Assembly (NCBI GenBank): GCA_902535255.1
Contig: CACASQ010000001.1
Location: 1-64,000 of the forward strand
Length of the DNA: 64,000 nucleotides
Direction: 5' to 3'
Source: an uncultured Pelagibacteraceae bacterium
Lineage (GTDB): Bacteria > Pseudomonadota > Alphaproteobacteria > Pelagibacterales > Pelagibacteraceae
Both the position numbers and the translations under genes were made by a program. Below the pieces are notes generated by a model, which worked only from the letters and a program-made list of their open reading frames with translations, searched no databases and had not been told where the DNA came from. This document shows, piece by piece, positions 1 through 8,149 of this stretch; position 1 is the first letter of the stretch, and every line of letters begins with the position of its first letter.

Positions 1-1229
1 GATAAATCATATCTTTCTTTCTTAAAGTACAAATTGTTGAATATTTCCTCTGCTATTTCCAAAGATGGTGCCTCACCTGGCCTTAATACTTTATATATAT
101 CATTTAAAGCATCTGTCTTGTTTAAATTTTTGTCAATTTTTAAAGTTTCAAGTATGTAAGGACCTTTGTTTATAGGATCTATATTAACTAAACTTAATGT
201 TTTTTGTTCATTTAAAATTATTTTATTAAGTTGTTCTTCAGTTATATCAAAACCAGCCGAGACAATGTTTTCTCCGCTCTTATCCTTTACGTCTTTAGCT
301 AAGTATTTTCCAATTATCTCCTCGTTAGATACTGATACAGATTTAAGCCCTTTTTCAGAAAGTTTTTTTGCTATAACAATATTTAGTTTTTCTCCTTTAG
401 ATAAAACTTTTTTATTCGTATTAGCATCAACGAGATCGAAAGAAAGTTTTATTGGTCGTTTGTAATTTTCAGGATTAAAATTTGTTTGCCAATTTTTTGT
501 TTTATCGGAATAAGAATAATTATTTGATGAGTAAAATGTATCAATAATTTTATCTTTAGAGTAACCTAATGCGAATAAAATTGATGTAATAGGTAGTTTT
601 TTCTTTCGATCAATTCTAAAATATAAAATATCTTTTGGGTCAAATTCAAAATCTAACCACGAACCCCTACCAGGAATTATTCTGCAATTGAATAATAATT
701 TTCCACTAGCATGTGTTTTACCTTTGTCGTGATCAAAAAATACTCCTGGACTTCTATGCATTTGATTAACTACAACTCGTTCCACTCCATTAGTTATGAA
801 AGTAGCACTAGGGGTCATTAGTGGTAAGTCGCCTATAAAAACTTCTTGTTCTTTTGCAGATAAAATTTGCTTAGTATTATTCTCAACGTCAATATCGTAC
901 ACTACTAATCTTAAATTTGCTTTGAGTGCTGCCGAATAAGATAAACTTCTTTGTTTACATTCAATTACATCAAATTTTGGTTTTTCTAATTTGTAAGAAA
1001 TGTATTCTAGAGTTGACTTATCATTACCATCTTCGATTGGGAAAATACTTTTAAAAACTTTCTCTATTCCTTTTGAAAGCTCACTTAGTTGTTCATTTAA
1101 AGATTTAGATTCTAAAAATTCGTTGTAAGAATTTTTTTGGACTTCAATAAGATTGGGTATAGATAAGCCCTCTACTAATTTACCAAAATTCTTTCTAATA
1201 TGTTTCTTTTGAGTAAAAGATAATTGCAT
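1..1229 (-). CDS. rpoB: RNA polymerase beta subunit, N-terminal part (cut by window edge)
   Basis: The minus-strand frame is open from an ATG at 1229 to the window edge, about 409 codons, so the ORF track omitted it. The product starts MQLSFTQKKHIRKNFGK and contains the beta-subunit signatures NGVERVVVNQMHRSPGVFF and IIPGRGSWLDFEFD of the protrusion and lobe domains. RpoB forms half of the catalytic cleft of RNA polymerase. It lies directly after rplL, the standard bacterial order. The rest, including the rifampicin region and active-site loops, lies outside the window. Identity is secure. Confidence 0.97.
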   Translation of the reverse strand, partial: MQLSFTQKKHIRKNFGKLVEGLSIPNLIEVQKNSYNEFLESKSLNEQLSELSKGIEKVFKSIFPIEDGNDKSTLEYISYKLEKPKFDVIECKQRSLSYSAALKANLRLVVYDIDVENNTKQILSAKEQEVFIGDLPLMTPSATFITNGVERVVVNQMHRSPGVFFDHDKGKTHASGKLLFNCRIIPGRGSWLDFEFDPKDILYFRIDRKKKLPITSILFALGYSKDKIIDTFYSSNNYSYSDKTKNWQTNFNPENYKRPIKLSFDLVDANTNKKVLSKGEKLNIVIAKKLSEKGLKSVSVSNEEIIGKYLAKDVKDKSGENIVSAGFDITEEQLNKIILNEQKTLSLVNIDPINKGPYILETLKIDKNLNKTDALNDIYKVLRPGEAPSLEIAEEIFNNLYFKKERYDL

Positions 1230-1247
1230 CAAATATAAAAAATTCTA

Positions 1248-1267
1248 CTGCAAAATTGTATTTGCAG
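1248..1267 (-). terminator. Hairpin between rplL and rpoB, possible attenuator
   Basis: A perfect 7-bp inverted repeat (CTGCAAA / TTTGCAG, 6-nt loop) sits in the 61-nt gap between rplL and rpoB. Read on the minus strand it is followed by TAGAATTTTTTATATTT, a U-rich stretch. This resembles a weak intrinsic terminator that would lower rpoB expression relative to L7/L12. Enterobacteria are known to have an attenuator at this place; its function here is inferred. Confidence 0.5.
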
Positions 1268-1290
1268 CAAAATAAAATCTCTTAATTAGT

Positions 1291-1662
1291 TTACTTTAAT
1301 TCTACTTTAGCTCCAGCTGCTTCAAGTTTTTTCTTAAATTCTTCAGCATCCTTTTTTGGAACTCCGCCTTTAATCTCTTTAGGAGCACCCTCAACTAAAT
1401 CTTTAGCTTCTTTCAAGCCTAAACCAGTTATAGCTCTAACCTCTTTAATAACATTAATTTTTTTATCTCCAGCTGCTGCCAAGAAAAGAGAAAATTCTGA
1501 TTTTTCCTCACCGGCTGGTGCTGCTGCTCCGCCTGCAGGTGCTGCTGCCACTGGTGCTGCTGCAGTAACTCCCCATTTTTCTTCAAGTTTTTTTGATAAC
1601 TCTGCTGCTTCTACTACTGTTAATGTTGATAACTCGTCTATTATTTTGTTTAAATCTGCCAT
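1291..1662 (-). CDS. rplL: 50S ribosomal protein L7/L12
   Basis: This is a 123-residue acidic protein with the N-terminal dimerisation segment ([22 protein letters not shown]), an Ala/Pro/Gly-rich hinge around residues 35-52 and the C-terminal domain ([22 protein letters not shown]) that contacts elongation factors. L7/L12 dimers bind L10 to form the ribosomal stalk. Length and layout match the family. It follows rplJ after 15 nt and precedes rpoB. Confidence 0.98.
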   Translation of the reverse strand: MADLNKIIDELSTLTVVEAAELSKKLEEKWGVTAAAPVAAAPAGGAAAPAGEEKSEFSLFLAAAGDKKINVIKEVRAITGLGLKEAKDLVEGAPKEIKGGVPKKDAEEFKKKLEAAGAKVELK

Positions 1663-1677
1663 TGTTTTTCCTATGAA

Positions 1678-2190
1678 TTAATTTTTTAAACTCTTCGCGC
1701 GCGCTAAATTAGCAATTTTTGAGCCAGGTGCAAGTAAAATACTTACTAATTTCTGGGCTGGTGAGGTTAAAATACCCACAATTTTAGCCCTTGCTTCTTC
1801 CAATGATGGTAGTGTGGCTATTATAGACACCTCCTTTTCGTCTAAAACTTTACCATCCATAAATCCAGCAATAATTTTTAACTTACTATTGGATTTTGAG
1901 AATTTTGTTAAAATTTTTGCAGTTGATATAGGGTCAGAAGAAATTGCTGCAGCTGTTGGGCCTGTGAAAAATTTATCCAAATCTTTTTTGGAAGTTTCTT
2001 TAATAGCAATTTTTGTAATTCTATTTTTTGTTACTTTGAATAAAATCCCTTTTTCTCTAAGCTCTTTTCTTAAAGAGTCAAGTTCGTTCACATTCAATCC
2101 TTGATACTGAGCAATCATCACTGACTCATTAGAAGTAAAATTTTTTTTCATTTCCTCTACATAAGCTTTTTTTGCATCTTTGCTCATCAT
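1678..2190 (-). CDS. rplJ: 50S ribosomal protein L10
   Basis: This 170-residue protein is the stalk base that binds 23S rRNA and carries the L7/L12 dimers. The N-terminal domain contains the typical SVMIAQYQGLNVNELDSLRKELR segment and KVTKNRI; the C-terminal helix that binds L7/L12 follows. The start is MM; either Met is possible. It lies 4 nt after rplA, so there is no space for a separate L10 leader directly upstream. Order rplK-rplA-rplJ-rplL is canonical. Confidence 0.97.
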   Translation of the reverse strand: MMSKDAKKAYVEEMKKNFTSNESVMIAQYQGLNVNELDSLRKELREKGILFKVTKNRITKIAIKETSKKDLDKFFTGPTAAAISSDPISTAKILTKFSKSNSKLKIIAGFMDGKVLDEKEVSIIATLPSLEEARAKIVGILTSPAQKLVSILLAPGSKIANLARAKSLKN

Positions 2191-2194
2191 AAAA

Positions 2195-2881
2195 TTATCT
2201 AGCTCCCACTTTGTAAGAAATGCCCATAGTAGATGTTATAAATGTATTTTTAATAAATTCACCTTTAATTGTTTCTGGTTTTTCTTTTTTGATACTTTCA
2301 ATTAAATAATTGTAATTTTCTAAGAGTTTCTCATTTGAAAAGCTCTTCCTTCCTATCGTTGAGCCAAGATTGCCATCTTTGTCATTTCTTATCTCGACTA
2401 GACCATTTTTTAATTCATTAACTGATTTTGTTATTTCATTTGATACAGTACCAAGTTTTGGGTTTGGCATTAATCCTTTTGGTCCCAATACTTTACCATG
2501 TTTACCAATCTTTCCCATCATTGCTGGTGTACATAATAATTTTGTAAAGTTAAATTTTCCTGATGCAATTTTTTCAATCAAATCGTCAGATCCATATACA
2601 TCTGCACCACTTTTCTTTGCTTCATCTAATTTTTCAGATTCACAGAGAACAGCGATTTTCTCTTTTTTCCCTGATCCATTGGGAAGTTTAACTGTTGTTC
2701 TTAAGTTAAATTCACCACCTTTAGATTGCTTTAAATTTATTCTCAAACATACATCGATAGACTCATCAAATTTTGTATTTGAGTTTTTCTTTACAAAATC
2801 TATAATATCCTTTGCTGACAATTTTTTATCTTTAATTATATTTTTTTTCAAAGAATTATATCTCTTCGATCTTCTTTTCAT
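2195..2881 (-). CDS. rplA: 50S ribosomal protein L1
   Basis: This 228-residue protein forms the L1 stalk of the ribosome, near the E-site tRNA. It has the L1 signature region GKHGKVLGPKGLMPNPKLGT and the split two-domain layout. The N-terminus is strongly basic (MKRRSKRYNSLKK). It is packed 1 nt downstream of rplK, so the two are surely one transcript. In other bacteria L1 autoregulates this operon; no L1-binding leader could be identified by eye. Confidence 0.97.
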   Translation of the reverse strand: MKRRSKRYNSLKKNIIKDKKLSAKDIIDFVKKNSNTKFDESIDVCLRINLKQSKGGEFNLRTTVKLPNGSGKKEKIAVLCESEKLDEAKKSGADVYGSDDLIEKIASGKFNFTKLLCTPAMMGKIGKHGKVLGPKGLMPNPKLGTVSNEITKSVNELKNGLVEIRNDKDGNLGSTIGRKSFSNEKLLENYNYLIESIKKEKPETIKGEFIKNTFITSTMGISYKVGAR

Positions 2882-2882
2882 T

Positions 2883-3308
2883 TTACTCTTTTACCTCTAT
2901 TCCCATTGATCTTGCTGAACCACAAATAATCTTAGTAGCTTCTTTTAAATCAAATGCGTTTAAATCCTTCATTTTTTCTTTTGCAATCGCTTCGGCTTGT
3001 TTCATGGTAATTGAGCCAGCTACCACTCTTCCTGGTTCACTAGAACCGCTTTTTAATTTAGCGGCCTCTCTAATAAAATGTGAGGCTGGTGGAGACTTTA
3101 TTATAAAATCAAATTTTTTGTCTTTATAAACTGTTATTACTACTGGCACTGGTTTTCCCATGAAAGCTTTTGTTTTTTCATTAAAGGCTTTACAAAATTC
3201 CATTATATTAATTCCTCTTTGACCAAGAGCGGGTCCTACTGGAGGTGCTGGATTAGCTTGACCCCCTTTAATTTGTAATTTTACGTATCCTGTAATTTCT
3301 TTTGCCAT
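2883..3308 (-). CDS. rplK: 50S ribosomal protein L11
   Basis: This 141-residue protein forms the GTPase-associated centre with 23S rRNA. It begins with [23 protein letters not shown], the proline-rich L11 N-terminal signature, and has the C-terminal rRNA-binding domain. Length is exactly typical. It starts immediately after the nusG stop. Confidence 0.98.
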   Translation of the reverse strand: MAKEITGYVKLQIKGGQANPAPPVGPALGQRGINIMEFCKAFNEKTKAFMGKPVPVVITVYKDKKFDFIIKSPPASHFIREAAKLKSGSSEPGRVVAGSITMKQAEAIAKEKMKDLNAFDLKEATKIICGSARSMGIEVKE

Positions 3309-3833
3309 TTAATTTTTCTCCACTTGATTAAATTCTAAATCTACTGGTGTAGCCCTACCAAATATAGAAACTGAGACTTTAAGTCTAGATTTTTCTTCAT
3401 CTATTTCTTCAATAAGTCCATTAAATGATGCGAAAGGTCCATCACAAACCTTTACTTTTTCACCAATTTCAAAATTCACACCTATTTTTTGTGAGACAGC
3501 ATTTTCAGTAACTTGCCCAAGAATTCTTTTAATTTCATTATCAGATATAGGTGTTGGTTTGTCTGAAGATCCTAAAAAACCACTAACCTTTTGAAGATTT
3601 TTTATTAAATGATAAATTTGCTTTGTCAGTTCAATTTTAATTAATACATATCCAGGAAAAAATTTTTTTTCTTTTTTTGTTCTTTTTCCTTTTTTAACCT
3701 CTGTAACTTGATGCGTTGGTACTAAAATTTCAGCTAAATTATCTGATAATTTGTGTTTCTTTAACTCATCTTTTATAGTTTCGACTACTTTTTTTTCAAA
3801 ACCAGAGTAAGCTTGAACGATATACCAATTCAT
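3309..3833 (-). CDS. nusG: Transcription antitermination/pausing factor NusG
   Basis: This 174-residue protein has the NGN domain (MNWYIVQAYSGFEKKVVETI) with FFPGYVLIKIEL, and a C-terminal KOW domain (VKVCDGPFASFNGLIEEID). NusG binds RNA polymerase, aids processivity and couples transcription to Rho or ribosomes. It sits between secE and rplK as in most bacteria, with 3 nt to secE. Confidence 0.98.
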   Translation of the reverse strand: MNWYIVQAYSGFEKKVVETIKDELKKHKLSDNLAEILVPTHQVTEVKKGKRTKKEKKFFPGYVLIKIELTKQIYHLIKNLQKVSGFLGSSDKPTPISDNEIKRILGQVTENAVSQKIGVNFEIGEKVKVCDGPFASFNGLIEEIDEEKSRLKVSVSIFGRATPVDLEFNQVEKN

Positions 3834-3836
3834 AAA

Positions 3837-4028
3837 TTAAAAATTTATTGTTAAAACTAAGTTTAGTAAAAACTTTAAAATTTGATCTAAAATTAAGAAG
3901 AAGATTGCTGCTATAGACGCTAAAGCAAATACCATTACTGCGCCCATCATAGTTTCTTTTTTTGTAGGCCAGGTAATTCTAAAAGTTTCTTGTTTTACTT
4001 CCTGTAAAAATTTTAGAGGGTTTTTCAT
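3837..4028 (-). CDS. secE: Preprotein translocase subunit SecE
   Basis: This 63-residue protein has one C-terminal membrane helix preceded by the conserved amphipathic SecE motif (FLQEVKQETFRITWPTKKET). SecE clamps SecY in the inner-membrane Sec channel. The single-helix short form is usual in alphaproteobacteria. It lies between tRNA-Trp and nusG. Confidence 0.96.
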   Translation of the reverse strand: MKNPLKFLQEVKQETFRITWPTKKETMMGAVMVFALASIAAIFFLILDQILKFLLNLVLTINF

Positions 4029-4044
4029 ATTTTATCTTCTGGTT

Positions 4045-4120
4045 TGGCAGGAGCGGAGGGACTCGAACCCACAACCTCCGGTTTTGGAGACCGGCGCTCT
4101 ACCAATTGAACTACGCTCCT
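4045..4120 (-). tRNA. tRNA-Trp (anticodon CCA)
   Basis: The minus strand folds into a complete cloverleaf with acceptor AGGAGCG/CGCTCCT, a CTCCAAA anticodon loop giving CCA, a GGTTCGAGT T-arm and an encoded 3' CCA. It lies in the 98-nt gap between tuf and secE, the classic position for tRNA-Trp. Confidence 0.96.
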
Positions 4121-4126
4121 AAGCGT

Positions 4127-5326
4127 TTATTTAATTATTTTAGTTACTACACCAGCTCCTACTGTTTTTCCACCCTCTCTAATCGCAAAGTTCAAATTTT
4201 CACTCATTGCTATAGGTGTAATAAGTTTTACAGTAAACTTACCATCATCACCTGGCATAACCATTTCTGTTCCAGATGGCAAAGTTACTTCTCCAGTTAC
4301 ATCAGTAGTTCTAAAATAGAATTGCGGTCTATATTTTGTAAAAAAAGGAGTGTGTCTTCCTCCCTCTTCCTTTTTAAGAATATAAGCCTGACATTCAAAT
4401 TCAGTGTGAGGTGTAATTGATCCTGGTTTACATAAAACTTGTCCTCTCTCGACATCATCTCTTTCAACACCTCTCAATAGAGCTCCAATATTATCACCTG
4501 CTTCACCGCTATCTAAAAGTTTCCTAAACATTTCAACACCAGTACAAACAGATTTTTTTGTCTCTCTTATACCAACTATCTCAATTTCTTCTCCTACTTT
4601 TATAACCCCAGACTCAACTCTTCCAGTGACCACTGTACCTCTTCCTGAAATTGAAAAAACATCTTCCACAGGCATTAAAAATGGTTTGTCTTTTGGTCTG
4701 TCTGGTTGAGGAATAGTTTCATCTACAGCTTTCATTAATTCCATGATTGCATTTTTTCCAGTTGTCTCGTCTTTGCCTTCAACCGCATTTAAAGCTGAAC
4801 CTTTTATTATTGGAATTTTATCTCCTGGAAATTTATAAGATGTTAAAAGTTCTCTAATTTCTTCTTCTACCAAATCAACAAGTTCTTTATCTTTTACTGT
4901 ATCGATTTTGTTTAAAAAAACTACAATTGCTGGCACACCAACTTGTCTAGCTAATAGAATATGCTCTCTAGTTTGAGGCATTGGGCCATCTGCAGCATTT
5001 ACTACGAGAATAGCTCCATCCATCTGAGCTGCACCTGTAATCATATTTTTTACATAGTCCGCGTGTCCAGGACAGTCTACATGAGCATAGTGTCTTTTTT
5101 CAGTTTCGTATTCAACGTGTGCAGTTGAAATAGTAATTCCTCGTTCTTTTTCCTCTGGAGCTTTATCTATTTGATCGTAAGCAACAAAGTTTGCACTACT
5201 TGATCCGCCTGCTTCTGATAAAACTTTAGTTATCGCAGCAGTTAAAGTTGTTTTTCCATGATCCACGTGACCGATTGTACCAATATTACAATGTGGTTTA
5301 TTTCGGTTAAACTTTTCTTTTGACAT
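4127..5326 (-). CDS. tuf: Elongation factor Tu
   Basis: This 399-residue GTPase delivers aminoacyl-tRNA to the ribosome. The G1 motif GHVDHGKTT, the switch [11 protein letters not shown], and NKID are all present, followed by domains 2 and 3 ([21 protein letters not shown]). It is encoded between tRNA-Gly and tRNA-Trp, 31 and 6 nt away, so the tRNAs and mRNA are probably processed from one transcript. Confidence 0.98.
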   Translation of the reverse strand: MSKEKFNRNKPHCNIGTIGHVDHGKTTLTAAITKVLSEAGGSSSANFVAYDQIDKAPEEKERGITISTAHVEYETEKRHYAHVDCPGHADYVKNMITGAAQMDGAILVVNAADGPMPQTREHILLARQVGVPAIVVFLNKIDTVKDKELVDLVEEEIRELLTSYKFPGDKIPIIKGSALNAVEGKDETTGKNAIMELMKAVDETIPQPDRPKDKPFLMPVEDVFSISGRGTVVTGRVESGVIKVGEEIEIVGIRETKKSVCTGVEMFRKLLDSGEAGDNIGALLRGVERDDVERGQVLCKPGSITPHTEFECQAYILKKEEGGRHTPFFTKYRPQFYFRTTDVTGEVTLPSGTEMVMPGDDGKFTVKLITPIAMSENLNFAIREGGKTVGAGVVTKIIK

Positions 5327-5357
5327 CTATTTTATCCTCATTTTATTTTTTTTATTT

Positions 5358-5431
5358 TGGAGCGGGTAAAGGGAATCGAACCCTTACATCCAGCTTGGAA
5401 GGCTAGCGTTCTACCATTGAACTACACCCGC
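5358..5431 (-). tRNA. tRNA-Gly (anticodon TCC)
   Basis: The minus strand folds into a cloverleaf with acceptor GCGGGTG/TACCCGC, anticodon loop CTTCCAA (TCC), a GGTTCGATT T-loop and encoded CCA. It precedes tuf in the same direction. Confidence 0.95.
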
Positions 5432-5476
5432 AATATCCAAACTTATCGCGCTCTTATCGTTAAACAAATTCAAGTT

Positions 5477-5562
5477 TGGTGGAGGGGGAAAGATTCGAAC
5501 TTTCGAAGACCGAAGTCAACGGGTTTACAGCCCGCCCCATTTGACCGCTTTGGTACCCCTCC
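5477..5562 (-). tRNA. tRNA-Tyr (anticodon GTA)
   Basis: An 86-nt class II tRNA with a long variable arm, acceptor GGAGGGG/CCCCTCC, anticodon loop CTGTAAA (GTA) and encoded CCA. It is the first gene of the tRNA-Tyr, tRNA-Gly, tuf, tRNA-Trp array. Confidence 0.96.
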
Positions 5563-5699
5563 TAATATTAATTGTGGGGATACCCACTAACTTAAAAAGC
5601 ATTTAACAACAAGCGTTTTATAAGCATTTATGAAGTAATTGCAATAAATCATTTTGCCTTAAAATATGCTAGTAATTTCAAATTAAAGCTTAAAAAACC

Positions 5700-6449
5700 A
5701 TGAAAAAAAGCACTTTTTTAATTGTTGGAAAACATGCAGTCTTAGAGGCTTTAAAAAACCCATCTAGAAAAATTGAAAGAATATTTTTAACAGAAGACGC
5801 TCAAAAAAAAATAAATAGGGAGAACCAATCTTTAAACTTATTCAAATCTGTTAATGTTTTCTACAAATCAAAAAGAGAATTAGATAATTTATGTGGCAGA
5901 GACGAGACTGCTCATCAAGGATTAATTGCGGAAATTGAACAATTAGAGGAAATTACGTTAAAAGAATTTGTTTTGGTAAATAAAAAAAAAAATTTGAATT
6001 TTATTGCTTTAGAAGAGGTCACTGATCCAAGAAATATAGGATCAATTATCAGAAGTGCTGTAGCATTTAATATTGACGGTTTGATCGTAAAAGAAAGATC
6101 TTTTCCATCAAAAAGCAAGCTACTCTTCAAAAGTGCGAGTGGTGGTACAGAACACATAAATATATTTAAAGTTTCTAATCTTAATAATGCTCTTAAATAT
6201 CTTAAAACTAAAGATTTTTGGATTAGTGCGTTCGATGTCTCCGCTGAAAAAGATTTCACAAAAAATAATTGGCAAGGAAAAAATGTACTTTTATTTGGAT
6301 CTGAAGGTTATGGAATAAAAGAGAAAACTCTTGAAAATTCAGATTTTAAATTTAAAGTGAATATCAATAATAATATTGAAAGTTTGAATATTTCAAATAC
6401 TGTTTCTGTGGTATGCCACCACATTTTCCAGTCTATAAAATCAAATTAG
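5700..6449 (+). CDS. rlmB: 23S rRNA (guanosine-2'-O)-methyltransferase RlmB family
   Basis: This 249-residue SPOUT methyltransferase has an N-terminal substrate-binding domain (VGKHAVLEALKNPSRKIERIFL) and the TrmH-type knot with motif 1 DPRNIGSIIRSA, motif 2 LFGSEGYGIKE and motif 3 LNISNTVSV. The family 2'-O-methylates ribose in 23S rRNA (G2251 in E. coli) or tRNA. It is divergent from the tRNA-Tyr/tuf cluster and, before the element integrated, stood directly upstream of tRNA-Thr. The exact target nucleoside is inferred. Confidence 0.88.
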   Translation: MKKSTFLIVGKHAVLEALKNPSRKIERIFLTEDAQKKINRENQSLNLFKSVNVFYKSKRELDNLCGRDETAHQGLIAEIEQLEEITLKEFVLVNKKKNLNFIALEEVTDPRNIGSIIRSAVAFNIDGLIVKERSFPSKSKLLFKSASGGTEHINIFKVSNLNNALKYLKTKDFWISAFDVSAEKDFTKNNWQGKNVLLFGSEGYGIKEKTLENSDFKFKVNINNNIESLNISNTVSVVCHHIFQSIKSN

Positions 6450-6497
6450 ATTATTTGTATTGTTTTTATTATGAAATTATTTTAAAACGCTTACTTA

Positions 6498-6538
6498 GCC
6501 CTCATAGCTCAATTGGTAGAGCAATTGATTTGTAATCA
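6498..6538 (+). repeat. attL: truncated 5' half of tRNA-Thr
   Basis: The sequence runs from GCCCTCATAGCTC through the anticodon loop (GATTTGTAATCA) and then diverges. The anticodon-stem 3' strand, T-arm and acceptor 3' strand are absent, so this is a tRNA remnant. It differs from the right copy by one missing T in the D-loop. The chromosomal promoter side of the original tRNA must lie just upstream, after rlmB. Confidence 0.92.
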
Positions 6539-6653
6539 TCAATCCACTGAAATAACTTAACATAATCAACACAAAAAAGATTCAAAATTATTTTTTATTT
6601 CTTTTGTAGATTGTTGGTAAATTTTCATGTGAAAATGCAAGGAAACATGGTCA

Positions 6654-6681
6654 GCTCGCAATGGCTGTTGCCATTGCTCGC
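6654..6681 (+). repeat. Left terminal hairpin repeat
   Basis: A 28-nt unit framed by GCTCGC on both sides contains an 8-bp stem GCAATGGC/GCCATTGC with a TGTT loop. A unit with the same frame, the same loop and a compensated stem stands in inverted orientation at 14483-14510. In the circular form the two would flank attP. Confidence 0.85.
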
Positions 6682-6856
6682 TGGGGGCAAGACCTGTTGT
6701 AAACATTGAGTTTTATTTTTAAACTTTGTTTAGTTTTGACTCCCATTTCGCATTTAAAAGCCCGTAGAGCATCGCTGTAACTTTGTGCAAGTGTTGGGGA
6801 CTCATCACGCAACAACAGCTGTCAGTGGACTCCTAATTAAGTTTAAACAGTATGAA

Positions 6857-7051
6857 ATGGATCCTAATCAAACTCCAAGTTACTTTAAAAAAGATACCCC
6901 ACCATCTTCAAATCTAGAACATGTTACTTACAGATCTAGGTTTAGTGTAAGATTGACTCAAACATTGCCAGCCAAAAATTTTTCAAAATTTTATTTCAAA
7001 CGACTTTTCCCTGCTGAAAAGAGATATCACAACAGACCACAAGGCAGCTAA
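6857..7051 (+). CDS. Doubtful 64-residue ORF, basic
   Basis: The frame reads MDPNQTPSYFKKDTPPSSNL and is rich in Lys, Arg and Pro. The ORF track starts it at a GTG at 6785 inside a structured region; the first in-frame ATG is at 6857 and has no Shine-Dalgarno sequence, unlike many other genes of the element. I recognise no family. It may be non-coding. Confidence 0.25.
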   Translation: MDPNQTPSYFKKDTPPSSNLEHVTYRSRFSVRLTQTLPAKNFSKFYFKRLFPAEKRYHNRPQGS

Positions 7052-7076
7052 AGTTACAGTTCATTAATAGTAGTTC

Positions 7077-7110
7077 CCTTGCAGTCAGGACTGCACACTT
7101 GGCTGCAAGG
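7077..7110 (+). promoter_or_regulatory. Nested inverted repeats before the plus-strand gene pair
   Basis: CCTTGCAG (7077-7084) pairs with CTGCAAGG (7103-7110), while an inner palindrome GCAGTC-AG-GACTGC (7081-7094) competes for the same bases. The structure ends 14 nt before the start of the next ORF. It could be an operator, an attenuator or part of a packaging site; the role is unknown. Confidence 0.4.
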
Positions 7111-7124
7111 CGTCCATAAATTTT

Positions 7125-7502
7125 ATGATTGAAAAAGGAATTAGATATAAGGAAAGAAAAGAGCAGCCATCAGGACAGATGGCAAAGACCACTAAAGAGG
7201 AATTGATGTATTATCTTTCCCCTGTTTACGGCAAAGATGCAATTAAAGATCTAGACGAAGATCAATTGAAAGAGCTGCTAGATGAATTAACTGAAACATT
7301 TTACAAAGTAAAAAAGAAGCAAGGTGGAGTAATTAAAGATCCTACCTTTACAAAATATTTTAGCGATGGTGGTTCAGCTGATGACGAGAAGCCGAAGCCA
7401 ATAGATCCATTGAAGTTAATGTTACAGATCAATGCAATGTCAGATGCTGAAAGAGAGCAGCTAGAATATATGTTGGAAAAATTAGGAGTAAAAAAGAAAT
7501 GA
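7125..7502 (+). CDS. Element protein of unknown function (125 aa)
   Basis: I recognise no family. The product is hydrophilic and charged, with helices at both ends (KDLDEDQLKELLDELTETFYKVKKK; DAEREQLEYMLEKLGV) and a KYFSDGG segment between. Three starts are possible: 7125 without a clear ribosome site, 7179 (MAKTTKEEL) after AGGA, and 7206 (MYYLSP) after AGAGGA with good spacing. Its stop overlaps the next start as ATGA, so the two are translated together. This pair runs opposite to the rest of the element, so it may be a separately controlled, perhaps late, unit. Confidence 0.6.
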   Translation: MIEKGIRYKERKEQPSGQMAKTTKEELMYYLSPVYGKDAIKDLDEDQLKELLDELTETFYKVKKKQGGVIKDPTFTKYFSDGGSADDEKPKPIDPLKLMLQINAMSDAEREQLEYMLEKLGVKKK

Positions 7503-8149
7503 ATTATGATCAGGGAATCAGAAGTCTTTTACCATCCGTCAAGTTAGAGGATGAATTAAAAGCTGAAGCTGCTGCCAAGAAATTTGTATTAGATAGACTT
7601 GGTGTTAGCACCACTGCGAAGCCAAGTGTGCAGGCACCTTTAATAATGGATCCCCTAGTCAGCTCAATTGACATTGATAAAATTTTAAGACCCAAAGAAG
7701 ATGAAGCTCCTGATGCAATTGAAATGGATAAAGGATTAGATAAGTATCGTGCTGAACCTAGATACAAACCTAAAAAAGTTTCTGAAAGAGTTAAGTATGC
7801 AGCAATGATGAAACACTTAACTAGAGAAGCAAGAAATCCCACACCACGAGTTGATTTTAAATTGGCTGAATCAGGAAGAGAAGCAGCATTAGATCTTGAT
7901 GGAAGATTAGTTAGAAAAAGAAAAACATTATCAAAGTATTTACCTGATGAAGATGTTGAAGCTGCAATGAAAGCAGGAAACAAAATCATGGTAGACAGAT
8001 CTTCAGCTTCAGGATTTACAACAATGGATCCTGTTAAGTATGACAAAGATAAAGGTTCTTTTACTGATGGCAAGAAACATGCAGCTCTTTCAGATTTTAA
8101 GACTCCTGAAATAAGAGGTATTGCTAAAAGAGTATTGAAGCTCACTTAA
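7499..8149 (+). CDS. Element protein of unknown function (216 aa)
   Basis: This is a soluble, charged protein rich in Lys, Asp and Ala, with no signal peptide or membrane helix and no recognised domain. It starts within the stop of the preceding ORF (ATGA), which supports both as real genes. It ends 8 nt inside the 3' end of the convergent 8142-8717 gene. A 211-codon frame on the opposite strand (7510-8145) is best read as a shadow, since the ATGA coupling favours this strand. It could be a structural or packaging accessory, but the sequence does not show it. Confidence 0.6.
   Translation: MNYDQGIRSLLPSVKLEDELKAEAAAKKFVLDRLGVSTTAKPSVQAPLIMDPLVSSIDIDKILRPKEDEAPDAIEMDKGLDKYRAEPRYKPKKVSERVKYAAMMKHLTREARNPTPRVDFKLAESGREAALDLDGRLVRKRKTLSKYLPDEDVEAAMKAGNKIMVDRSSASGFTTMDPVKYDKDKGSFTDGKKHAALSDFKTPEIRGIAKRVLKLT

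Larger units (their letters stand above)
6539..7124. other. Left-end non-coding region of the element
   Basis: There are 586 nt with no convincing gene (one doubtful 64-codon frame is listed separately). It holds a copy of TTTTGTAGATTGT (6602-6614) matched near the right end, a small TTTTCA/TGAAAA hairpin, the 28-nt terminal hairpin (6654-6681), outer GGTC/GACC complementarity around that hairpin, two GGACTC words, and a nested GCAGTC palindrome before the first plus-strand gene. It may hold integrase arm sites, a packaging signal or a small RNA; none can be proven by eye. Confidence 0.6.

Noticed and set aside
5357-5590. 77-codon plus-strand ORF
   Set aside because: It covers the antisense of tRNA-Gly and tRNA-Tyr; the reading frame is a by-product of the tRNA sequences.
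5637-5670. Promoter for rlmB with TTGCAA and TAAAAT
   Set aside because: The spacer is only 15 nt and the AT-rich context gives many such pairs; not reliable enough to list.
6498-6575. A second functional tRNA-Thr at the left end
   Set aside because: The anticodon stem 3' strand, T-arm and acceptor 3' strand are missing, so it cannot fold; it is attL.
6785-7051. 88-codon ORF from a GTG start
   Set aside because: The GTG lies in the structured end region without a ribosome site; only the shorter frame from 6857 is kept, at low confidence.
7510-8145. 211-codon minus-strand ORF opposite the 216-aa gene
   Set aside because: The plus-strand gene is coupled to its neighbour by ATGA; the minus frame looks like a shadow, although without comparison it cannot be fully excluded.
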